NCBI GenBank assembly: GCA_016650135.1
Contig: JAENWH010000069.1
Location: 1-7,988 of the forward strand
From: Peptostreptococcaceae bacterium
Lineage (GTDB): Bacteria; Bacillota_A; Clostridia; Peptostreptococcales; Anaerovoracaceae
Direction: 5' to 3'
Length of the DNA stretch: 7,988 nt
Below, piece by piece: positions 1 through 7,988 of this stretch. The notes under the pieces are model-generated. The model saw only the letters and a program-made list of their open reading frames with translations, was not told the origin of the DNA and did not search any database. Made by a program: the position numbers and the translations under genes. Each line of letters starts with the position of its first letter. Within the stretch, counting starts at the first letter, position 1.

Positions 1-595
1 CGTCTTCTGGAATCCCAGCTTCAACTTTACCAACAAGATCAGCGCCAACGTCTGCTGCCTTGGTATATATACCGCCGCCTACACGTCCAAACAATGCCAT
101 TGACGATGCGCCAAGTCCAAAGCCTGTGATAACCTCTTTAGCTTCAATTCCCAGTACGATAAATATAGTACCAAGCCCTAATAGACCAAGCCCTGCAACA
201 CAAAGGCCCATAACCGCACCACTTCTGAATGCAACCTTAAGCGCTTTGTTCATTCCAACTTCCATAGCGGCATTTGCCGTTCTAACGTTTCCTTTCGTAG
301 CTACTCTCATGCCGAAAAAGCCAGCAAGTACTGAGAAAAAAGCTCCTATAACGTATAGTCCCGCGGTCAGCCATCCAACAGCGAATCCAATTAGAAGAAA
401 TAATGCTAAAACAACAAATACCATTGTCTTATACTCTCTTCTCAGGAATGCCATTGCGCCTTCTCTGATAAAGCCGGCGATTTCCTTCATTCTCTCGGTT
501 CCTTCGTCTACCTTATTAATCCATGACGCTAATCCATAAGCGAACAATAGAGCAATAATGGCAACGATGGGTGCAATAATTGCTAAAATCATCAT
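1..595 (-). CDS. hppA: Membrane-bound H+/Na+-translocating pyrophosphatase, N-terminal part (runs off the left edge)
   Basis: The enzyme hydrolyses cytoplasmic pyrophosphate and uses the energy to pump H+ or Na+ across the membrane. The first 198 codons are present; family members are usually about 650-700 residues, so roughly 30% is visible. Hydrophobic segments lie at about residues 3-24, 57-77, 80-97, 127-149 and 155-172. The decisive motif is the substrate loop at residues 173-192, GGGIYTKAADVGADLVGKVE, with the DxxxD aspartates D182 and D186 that bind Mg-pyrophosphate in this family. ATG-ATG lies at 595-590; I chose the first, nine bases after AGGAGG at 610-605. The residues that decide K+ dependence and Na+ versus H+ specificity lie beyond the edge, so the ion cannot be called. 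The gene follows secG after a 115-base spacer containing a candidate RNA structure, so it may be regulated separately. Confidence 0.95.
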   Translation of the reverse strand, partial: MMILAIIAPIVAIIALLFAYGLASWINKVDEGTERMKEIAGFIREGAMAFLRREYKTMVFVVLALFLLIGFAVGWLTAGLYVIGAFFSVLAGFFGMRVATKGNVRTANAAMEVGMNKALKVAFRSGAVMGLCVAGLGLLGLGTIFIVLGIEAKEVITGFGLGASSMALFGRVGGGIYTKAADVGADLVGKVEAGIPED

Positions 596-616
596 TGAAT
601 AAGTCCTCCTCTTTTA

Positions 617-670
617 TTTTTAACGACATTAAGAGGCGCCATTGACACCTCTTATCCTTTACGTTAAAAA
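617..670 (-). promoter_or_regulatory. Candidate structured leader RNA of hppA (two nested stems)
   Basis: Read as minus-strand RNA, a perfect 9-bp outer stem (UUUUUAACG at 670-662 with CGUUAAAAA at 625-617) encloses an asymmetric internal loop (7 bases, UAAAGGA, at 661-655; 4 bases, AUGU, at 629-626). Inside this is an 11-bp inner stem at 654-644 with 640-630, closed by the three-base loop AAU. Two inner pairs are G-U on the minus strand and would be A-C mismatches on the plus strand, so the fold favours the hppA-sense RNA. The structure ends seven bases before AGGAGG of hppA. No U-tract follows either stem, so it does not look like an ordinary terminator of secG. It may be a cis-regulatory RNA. 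I do not recognise the class, and the pairing is the only evidence. Confidence 0.45.
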
Positions 671-710
671 CCTTGAAAAAAAAAATGTTCTTCTTAATTT
701 AAAACGTGTT

Positions 711-941
711 TTATTCTATTGTTACTAAAGCAAGTGACACTGCAATAAAAGCAACAGCTGCTACTGTTGAAATTTTATTCAGTATTGCTTCATAGCCTTT
801 GCTCTTCTTTTTGCCAAAAATTTGCTCCGCTCCGCCGCCTATGGAACCAGACAGCCCTGTACTGTTTCCTGATTGCATCAATATGCTGCCAATCAAAACT
901 AAACTAGCTATTGTAAGAACTATCATAAGAAATATTTTCAT
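711..941 (-). CDS. secG: Preprotein translocase subunit SecG
   Basis: SecG is a small accessory subunit of the SecYEG channel in the cytoplasmic membrane and assists SecA-driven protein export. The 76-residue product has the family's two-helix plan: a transmembrane segment at about residues 3-21, a glycine-rich cytoplasmic loop at 21-49, and a second transmembrane segment at about 58-74. The loop carries the recognisable LMQSGNSTGLSGSIGGGAEQ stretch followed by IFGKKKSKG. The ATG at 941 is six bases from GGAGG within GGGAGGTG (953-946). It follows eno across an 82-base gap containing a terminator, a position typical of Firmicutes, where rnr and smpB often come next. Here hppA follows instead. 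Expression probably comes from a promoter in the gap or from readthrough of the eno terminator. Confidence 0.95.
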   Translation of the reverse strand: MKIFLMIVLTIASLVLIGSILMQSGNSTGLSGSIGGGAEQIFGKKKSKGYEAILNKISTVAAVAFIAVSLALVTIE

Positions 942-972
942 TTTACACCTCCCGTTTAAGATTAACTATTTG

Positions 973-1001
973 ATGTTAACATAAAACCACTTGAAAATCA
1001 A
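973..1001 (-). promoter_or_regulatory. Candidate secG promoter overlapping the eno terminator
   Basis: On the minus strand TTGATT (1001-996) is followed after 17 bases by TAACAT (978-973), preceded by TG in the extended -10 position. Each hexamer matches the sigma-A consensus at four of six bases. The predicted start near 966 leaves a leader of about 24 bases before the secG ATG. The -35 element lies in the terminator hairpin. Moderate match only. Confidence 0.35.
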
Positions 1002-1009
1002 GTGGTTTT
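983..1009 (-). terminator. Rho-independent terminator of the gap-pgk-tpiA-eno transcript
   Basis: A perfect 12-bp inverted repeat (983-994 with 998-1009, three-base loop) contains the core CCACTTGA/TCAAGTGG. On the minus strand it begins 14 bases after the eno stop codon, and the stem ends in TTTT. The T-tract is short on the minus strand (four T, then A). On the plus strand five T follow, so it could also stop transcription entering from the left. Confidence 0.85.
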
Positions 1010-1023
1010 TGCTATGTTCACTG

Positions 1024-3071
<2,048 letters not shown>

Positions 3072-3079
3072 AAATTCCA

Positions 3080-3085
3080 CCTCCT
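3080..3085 (-). promoter_or_regulatory. Ribosome binding site that fixes the tpiA start
   Basis: AGGAGG on the minus strand is followed by eight bases and then ATG at 3071. The alternative GTG at 3080-3078 begins inside this element and so cannot be served by it. Confidence 0.85.
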
Positions 3086-3124
3086 GATGTTTGCTTTTTC
3101 TAGATTATAATTAATTCTATATCT

Positions 3125-4315
3125 TTATTTGTCTTCAAGTACAGCAACTCCCGGCAATTCCTTGCCTTCAAGAAATTCAAGAGAAGCACCGCCACCTGTT
3201 GAAATATGAGTCATTTTGTCTGCCAGTTTGAACAGCTCCACTGCCGCAGCAGAATCTCCCCCACCAATTATTGTAACAGCCTCCGAGTTCGCCATGGCTT
3301 CTGCTATCCCTCGTGTTCCACCGGCAAAGTTTGGCATTTCAAAAACGCCAACAGGTCCATTCCATATAATTGTTTTTGCTTTCTTTATCTCCTTTTCGAA
3401 TATTTCAATTGACTTAGGGCCAATATCCATTCCCATCATATCTGCAGGTATATTTTCTTTTGAATATACCCCTTTTTCTGAATCATTCCTGAATTCTTTT
3501 GCCGCAATCAGATCCACTGGCAATAATAGTTTTACTCCGGCTTTTTCCGCTTTTATGAGCAATTCAGCCGCAAGAGAAACATTATCTGCATCCAGAATAG
3601 ACTTACCTATTTCTAAGCCTTGTGCTTTATAAAAGGTAAACATCATCCCTCCACCAATAATCAATGTATCCACTTTCTTTAAAAGATTCTCAATGACTGA
3701 AATCTTGTCACCTACCTTAGAACCACCCATAATTGCTAAAAACGGCCTTTCAGGATGCTCCACTGCACTGCCAAGAAATTTAATTTCTTTTTCAATCAGA
3801 AACCCTGATACAGCTGGCAAAAACTCTGCAATACCTGCTGTTGATGAATGGGCTCTATGAGCCGTACCAAAAGCGTCATTTACAAAAATCTCTGCCAGCG
3901 CCGCCAGTTCTTTTGAAAATGCCACATCATTTTTTGTCTCTTCCTTACGGAATCTGACGTTCTCAAGAAGAAGCACCTCTCCGTTTTTTAATTCTTGAAC
4001 CGCCGCCTTAACCTTGGCATCTATTACAACTGAAGAACTGATAAATTGGACCTTTTGTTTTAAGAGTTCTTCCAGTCTGTCAGCCACAGGTTTTAAGGTG
4101 AATTTCATGTTTGGCTCACCATCAGGCCTGCCCATATGAGACATTAATATTACTTTTGCACCCTTTTCAATTAGATATTTAATTGTCGGCATTGCAGAGG
4201 TTATCCTGATATCATCAGTTATTTTTCCATCACTATCTAAAGGGACATTAAAGTCACATCTTACGATGACCCTTTTCCCCTTTACTTCAATATCCTTGAC
4301 AGTTTTCTTACTCAT
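3125..4315 (-). CDS. pgk: Phosphoglycerate kinase
   Basis: Pgk transfers the acyl phosphate of 1,3-bisphosphoglycerate to ADP, the first ATP-yielding step of glycolysis. At 396 residues it has the standard bacterial length. The N-terminal substrate domain shows the signature [11 protein letters not shown] (15-25, with D21 and N23), catalytic R37, SHMGRP (59-64), R121 and R154. The C-terminal nucleotide domain shows GGSKVGDK (197-204), GPVGVFE (320-326), GGGDS (351-355) and GGGAS (374-378). The ATG at 4315 follows AAGAGGTG. The stop codon of gap overlaps that ribosome binding site, and only ten bases separate the genes, which suggests coupled translation. Confidence 0.98.
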   Translation of the reverse strand: MSKKTVKDIEVKGKRVIVRCDFNVPLDSDGKITDDIRITSAMPTIKYLIEKGAKVILMSHMGRPDGEPNMKFTLKPVADRLEELLKQKVQFISSSVVIDAKVKAAVQELKNGEVLLLENVRFRKEETKNDVAFSKELAALAEIFVNDAFGTAHRAHSSTAGIAEFLPAVSGFLIEKEIKFLGSAVEHPERPFLAIMGGSKVGDKISVIENLLKKVDTLIIGGGMMFTFYKAQGLEIGKSILDADNVSLAAELLIKAEKAGVKLLLPVDLIAAKEFRNDSEKGVYSKENIPADMMGMDIGPKSIEIFEKEIKKAKTIIWNGPVGVFEMPNFAGGTRGIAEAMANSEAVTIIGGGDSAAAVELFKLADKMTHISTGGGASLEFLEGKELPGVAVLEDK

Positions 4316-4325
4316 AATACACCTC

Positions 4326-5455
<1,130 letters not shown>

Positions 5456-5466
5456 GCCTTTATTGC

Positions 5467-5472
5467 ATTATA
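5467..5472 (-). promoter_or_regulatory. Candidate -10 box for the gap operon
   Basis: The minus strand carries a consensus TATAAT, 80 bases before the gap ATG and 7 bases after the rpoN stop codon. I see no good -35 hexamer at 16-18 bases, so support is weak. If real, transcription would start near 5460 and the two 25-bp repeats would be at the very 5' end of the leader. I see no terminator between rpoN and gap, so readthrough from rpoN is also possible. Confidence 0.3.
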
Positions 5473-5474
5473 TT

Positions 5475-5486
5475 GATATTAATATC
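5475..5486. repeat. 12-bp perfect palindrome at the end of rpoN
   Basis: GATATTAATATC overlaps the rpoN stop codon and sits just upstream of the candidate -10 box of gap. It could be a protein binding site. In sequence this AT-rich it may be coincidental. Confidence 0.35.
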
Positions 5487-6924
5487 TCTTCCTCTTAGAT
5501 GAAGAAGGTATTTTCAATTCATCCCTGTATTTTGCAACAGTTCTCCTGGATAATTCCATCCCTTTTTCACTGAGTAAAGCCACCATATCCTGATCGCTGA
5601 ATGGGAATGCCTGGTCTTCTTCTGCAATTATTTCCTTTATAAAGGTTTTAATGCTTGAAGATGAAATTCCAACCCCCTTTTCGTCTGCGACTCCGCTTTT
5701 GAAAAAATACTTGATTTCAAAAACGCCTCTTGGAGTCTGCATGTATTTCCCATTAATAGATCTGCTTACTGTTGACTCATGAATTCCAACATCTTCAGCA
5801 ATCTGCCTTAAAGTTAAAGTCTTCAAATGTTTACTGCCCCTATCGAAAAAGTCTTTTTGATATTTTACAACAGCCCTGACCACATTATATATCGTTTGCT
5901 TCCGTTGTTCTATGCTTTTAATTAACCAGACTGCAGAATTAAACCTACCCGACAGAAAACTGGCGAGATTTGGGTCCTCTCCGGATTCATGCATTAACCT
6001 TTTATAATATGGGCTTATTGTAAGTCTAGGAGCACTTGTTTCATTTACTGTCACAATATATTCATCATCTATTTTTTCAACTAATACATCTGGCACTATA
6101 TACCTGGTAGACGCCTGAGTGGCAAATTCTCTGCCGGGTTTAGGCTCAAGGCTGCGAATCAAATCTCCTATGTCCTGAACTTCCTTATTTGTTATACCAA
6201 GTTCTTTTGAAATGACATTAATACGGTTTGAGGCTATATCCTCCAGACAGTTTGTAATAACCGCCTCTACCTCCGCACTTACTTCTCCTCTGTTTTTCAA
6301 CTGTATCAGCAGACACTCTTTTAAATCTCTTGCTCCTACGCCATAGGGTTCAAATGTTTGTATTACACCCAGAACAATTTCAATATTTTTTTTTGTGGTT
6401 TTGAAAACGGAGGAAATTTCTTCAACGGTAAGTGTCATATACCCATTGTCATTTAATGATTCTATGATATATTTTCCAATTTCTTTGCAACTCTTCTTTA
6501 TTGGCGCAAATTGCAGCTGAAACAACAGGTGCTCAGGCAACGTTATCTCTGCGCTTGTATACTGTTCATACGAATATTCCGCACTCTCAGTCTTATGCTC
6601 ATATTGCTTATAACTGATATCATCATACCCTTGATACCCTTGCTCTAAAATCTTTTCCTGCCATTCGATTTCTGTCGTTTCTTCTTTTGCCTTTTCAACT
6701 GTCTGTTCAACCGGTTCAACCGGCTCTAAAGATTCTGCCGGTTCTGCTTTGACTGGCTCCGCTGGTGCCTCATTTTCAAGCACAGGATTTGCCAGAAGCT
6801 GTTCTTGGACATAACTCTCCAGCTCCTGCGTATTAAACTGAAGAATTTGTATCGCCTGAATCAATTCAGGTGTCATCACTAACTTTTGTGACTGTTCAAT
6901 TGTTAAGCCATATCCAAGTTTCAT
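5479..6924 (-). CDS. rpoN: RNA polymerase sigma-54 factor
   Basis: Sigma-54 directs RNA polymerase to -24/-12 promoters and needs an ATP-dependent enhancer-binding activator. At 481 residues the protein is full length. Region I (about 1-50) is rich in glutamine and leucine and contains LVMTPELIQAIQILQF. Region II (about 51-125) is an acidic linker with Pro-Glu repeats. A core-binding domain follows at about 127-310. The helix-turn-helix is TLRQIAEDVGIHESTVSRSI (371-390). The RpoN box is SRRTVAKYRD (459-468), close to the canonical ARRTVAKYRE, and a basic tail SSSKRKRY ends the protein. The ATG at 6924 is five bases after AGAGG. It immediately precedes gap. I found no clear -24/-12 promoter in the window, so its targets are elsewhere. 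Confidence 0.97.
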   Translation of the reverse strand: MKLGYGLTIEQSQKLVMTPELIQAIQILQFNTQELESYVQEQLLANPVLENEAPAEPVKAEPAESLEPVEPVEQTVEKAKEETTEIEWQEKILEQGYQGYDDISYKQYEHKTESAEYSYEQYTSAEITLPEHLLFQLQFAPIKKSCKEIGKYIIESLNDNGYMTLTVEEISSVFKTTKKNIEIVLGVIQTFEPYGVGARDLKECLLIQLKNRGEVSAEVEAVITNCLEDIASNRINVISKELGITNKEVQDIGDLIRSLEPKPGREFATQASTRYIVPDVLVEKIDDEYIVTVNETSAPRLTISPYYKRLMHESGEDPNLASFLSGRFNSAVWLIKSIEQRKQTIYNVVRAVVKYQKDFFDRGSKHLKTLTLRQIAEDVGIHESTVSRSINGKYMQTPRGVFEIKYFFKSGVADEKGVGISSSSIKTFIKEIIAEEDQAFPFSDQDMVALLSEKGMELSRRTVAKYRDELKIPSSSKRKRY

Positions 6925-6953
6925 ATTTTCCTCTGTGTTAAAAAAATAAATTT

Positions 6954-7081
6954 GTTTGTATTAAAATTCATCTAGAATCTACACATTTTCAATCAATTTT
7001 TACTAAATCTGCGGGCGTTTTCAATTCATTTGTTCTAAATACATACGCAATTTCAATCAGGTTGCTCTTAATCCACATACA
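6954..7081. repeat. Degenerate 32-bp tandem repeats in the rpoN leader
   Basis: Three clear units with exact 32-base spacing start at 6986, 7018 and 7050. A fourth, more diverged unit starts at about 6954 and keeps mainly the CTA...ACACA end. On the plus strand the units open with TTTTCAATCA, TTTTCAATTC and ATTTCAATCA, and carry CTAAAT, CTAAAT and CTTAAT at the same offset. On the minus strand the conserved core reads TGATTGAAA or TGAATTGAAA. The spacing is about three helical turns. The units contain no unique spacers. They fill most of the trmL-rpoN gap and, if the promoter at 7123-7095 is right, are transcribed as part of the rpoN leader. Confidence 0.6.
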
Positions 7082-7094
7082 ATTCTTTGCAATA

Positions 7095-7123
7095 ATTATA
7101 CCATTTTATTTCAGATTTGGAAA
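7095..7123 (-). promoter_or_regulatory. Probable rpoN promoter (sigma-A type, extended -10)
   Basis: On the minus strand TTTCCA (7123-7118, four of six matches) is followed after 17 bases by a perfect TATAAT (7100-7095), preceded by TGG, which gives an extended -10. The box lies across the trmL stop codon. The predicted start near 7088 gives an rpoN leader of about 164 bases that includes the 32-bp repeats. No terminator is visible after trmL, so some rpoN message may also come from upstream. Confidence 0.6.
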
Positions 7124-7576
7124 GCCTAATTGCCTTAAGGCTTCAAACAAAATAATATTGGCAGAATTCGAAAGATTCAATGATCGAAGCCTCGTATCTT
7201 TACTCATTGGGATTCTAACTGTATTATTTTGGTTTTTTTCAATAAAGTCTTTCGGTAAGCCTGCTGTTTCTTTTCCGAATACCAGCATGTCTCCATCCTT
7301 ATAGGCAACTTCTGAATAAAGCTGCATTCCTTTTGTTGTTGCAAGATACATGTTTCGATCACCGTATTTTTCCAGAAAATCCTCCAGACTCTTATGTACT
7401 TCAAGATTCACAAACTGCCAGTAATCAAGACCCGCTCTTCTAACACTTTTTTCATCTATGGAAAACCCTAATGGCTCCACCAAATGCAGCACACTTCCAG
7501 TTGCCGCACAAGATCTTGCTATATTACCAGTATTAGGCGGTATTTCCGGTTCAACAAAAACAATATGTATTGGCAT
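7106..7576 (-). CDS. trmL: tRNA (cytidine/uridine-34 2'-O)-methyltransferase, SPOUT family
   Basis: TrmL uses S-adenosylmethionine to methylate the 2'-hydroxyl of the wobble nucleotide in certain leucine tRNAs. At 156 residues it is the typical minimal SPOUT domain, with no extra RNA-binding domain. The three SpoU motifs are in order: motif 1 PPNTGNIARSCA (13-24, with N15 and R21), motif 2 VFGKETAGLP (99-108, with E103), and motif 3 RIPMSKDTRLRSLNLSNSAN (121-140), which forms the cofactor-binding knot. The ATG at 7576 follows AGGGGGTGA (7589-7581), a slightly imperfect ribosome binding site. The gene diverges from hom. rpoN lies 181 bases downstream on the same strand. Assignment to TrmL rather than another SpoU enzyme rests on the short length and motif 3. 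Confidence 0.93.
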   Translation of the reverse strand: MPIHIVFVEPEIPPNTGNIARSCAATGSVLHLVEPLGFSIDEKSVRRAGLDYWQFVNLEVHKSLEDFLEKYGDRNMYLATTKGMQLYSEVAYKDGDMLVFGKETAGLPKDFIEKNQNNTVRIPMSKDTRLRSLNLSNSANIILFEALRQLGFPNLK

Positions 7577-7626
7577 AATTTCACCCCCTGTCTTTTTATA
7601 TAATATATTTTTTTTCGCTTTTTATA

Positions 7627-7655
7627 AAGACAAATTTTATCTTTTGTTATATAAT
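7627..7655 (+). promoter_or_regulatory. Probable hom promoter
   Basis: AAGACA (7627-7632, four of six matches to TTGACA), a 17-base spacer and a perfect TATAAT (7650-7655) predict a start near 7662, about 22 bases before the hom ATG. The rest of the 107-base gap to trmL is very AT-rich. It must also hold the divergent trmL promoter, for which I see no single clear candidate. Confidence 0.6.
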
Positions 7656-7683
7656 TTTGTGATTAGTATTTAAGGAGGATTTT

Positions 7684-7988
7684 ATGAATACGGTTAAAGT
7701 GGGTCTTATGGGTTTCGGAAACATTGGAACAGGCACCTATAAAACTTTGGAAATGAATAAGACAACGATTGCGCAAAACGCAGGTGTAAATATTGAAATT
7801 ACAAAAATACTTGAAAAGGATGTTGACAGGGAAAGAGGCGTGACTGTTTCAAAAGATCAGTTCACTCAAAATCCAAATGATATTTTTACAGATCCCGAGA
7901 TTTCAATAGTAATTGAGTTGCTAGGCGGGATTGAACCCGCAACCTCATTCATGCTTGAAGCAATGAAACACAAAAAACATGTAGTGAC
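7684..7988 (+). CDS. hom: Homoserine dehydrogenase, N-terminal part (runs off the right edge)
   Basis: Homoserine dehydrogenase reduces aspartate semialdehyde to homoserine with NAD(P)H, the branch point to threonine and methionine. The window holds 101 codons. The N-terminal Rossmann motif is VGLMGFGNIGTGTY (6-19), with GxGxxG at G10, G12 and G15. The later IVIELLGGIEPATSFMLEAM (75-94) followed by HKKHVVT matches the family's conserved end of the nucleotide-binding domain, which normally continues TANK. The ATG at 7684 is five bases after AAGGAGG (7672-7678). The catalytic domain and any C-terminal ACT domain lie outside the window. It is the only plus-strand gene and has its own promoter. 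Confidence 0.93.
   Translation, partial: MNTVKVGLMGFGNIGTGTYKTLEMNKTTIAQNAGVNIEITKILEKDVDRERGVTVSKDQFTQNPNDIFTDPEISIVIELLGGIEPATSFMLEAMKHKKHVV

Noticed and set aside
60..539. Plus-strand ORF of 159 codons
   Set aside because: It is the antisense shadow of hppA, is rich in Pro, Ser and Thr as such shadows are, and has no ribosome binding site or family motif.
617..670. Fluoride riboswitch before hppA
   Set aside because: The conserved fluoride-class elements I know (a GGCGAUG-type start and the CUGAU segment with its pseudoknot) are not visible, and the two nested stems do not fit that fold. A covariance search would settle it.
630..685. Terminator of secG
   Set aside because: The hairpin at 630-654 is followed on the minus strand by AATGTCGTTAAAAA rather than a T-tract. 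The ten-T run at 685-676 lies before the hairpin and has no GC-rich stem of its own.
3104..3109. TATAAT on the minus strand in the pgk-tpiA gap as an internal promoter
   Set aside because: No acceptable -35 hexamer at 16-18 bases, and a match is easily found by chance in AT-rich sequence.
3216..3632. Plus-strand ORF of 138 codons
   Set aside because: Antisense shadow of pgk, whose full set of catalytic motifs is on the minus strand.
6091..6106. TGGCAC at about 6095 as a sigma-54 promoter
   Set aside because: The -12 TTGC element is missing at the required spacing, and the site lies inside rpoN coding sequence.
6989..7078. 29-codon minus-strand ORF in the rpoN leader starting ATG at 7078
   Set aside because: There is no recognisable ribosome binding site upstream, no family resemblance, and it runs through repeats whose 32-base period is not a multiple of three.
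6986..7081. CRISPR array, since ATTGAAA resembles the end of some CRISPR repeats
   Set aside because: Units recur every 32 bases with no room for unique spacers, they are degenerate, and no cas gene is nearby.

Overview
The window is an AT-rich, densely packed stretch of chromosome from a low-GC Gram-positive bacterium. It is most likely a member of the Clostridia. This rests on the strong AGGAGG-type ribosome binding sites, the glycolytic gap-pgk-tpiA-eno-secG order, a sigma-54 gene directly beside it, and a membrane-bound ion-pumping pyrophosphatase. I cannot name the genus from sequence reading alone. Eight protein genes are visible: six complete central ones on the minus strand plus trmL (counted among seven complete minus-strand genes with no frameshift), of which the pyrophosphatase runs off the left edge, and one plus-strand gene (hom) that runs off the right edge. 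No tRNA, rRNA, CRISPR array or insertion sequence is visible.

From right to left, in the direction most genes are transcribed: hom (homoserine dehydrogenase, plus strand, partial) and trmL (wobble-position tRNA 2'-O-methyltransferase, minus strand) diverge from a 107-base AT-rich gap. Next is rpoN (sigma-54), preceded by a 181-base spacer with a good extended -10 promoter at the end of trmL and three to four degenerate 32-bp tandem repeats. Then comes the lower-glycolysis block gap, pgk, tpiA, eno. Its first member is preceded by a perfect 25-bp tandem duplication. A strong hairpin terminator follows eno. After it come secG (SecYEG translocon subunit) and, behind a 115-base spacer holding a nested double inverted repeat, the first 198 codons of hppA (membrane pyrophosphatase).

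The four glycolytic enzymes convert triose phosphates to phosphoenolpyruvate: TpiA interconverts the trioses, GapA oxidises glyceraldehyde-3-phosphate, Pgk makes ATP, and Eno makes PEP. The phosphoglycerate mutase step is absent from the cluster, because tpiA and eno are only 11 bases apart. The usual glycolytic repressor gene cggR is also absent, so rpoN adjoins gap directly. The GAPDH is of a long 353-residue type whose sequence strongly recalls trypanosomatid glycosomal GAPDH rather than the roughly 335-residue enzyme usual in Firmicutes. HppA uses pyrophosphate, a by-product of biosynthesis, to pump protons or sodium ions.

The coding content is mostly housekeeping. The points worth a second look are in the spacers (the hppA leader RNA fold, the rpoN leader repeats, the gap leader duplication) and in the origin of the GAPDH. 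I see no convincing new multi-gene system.
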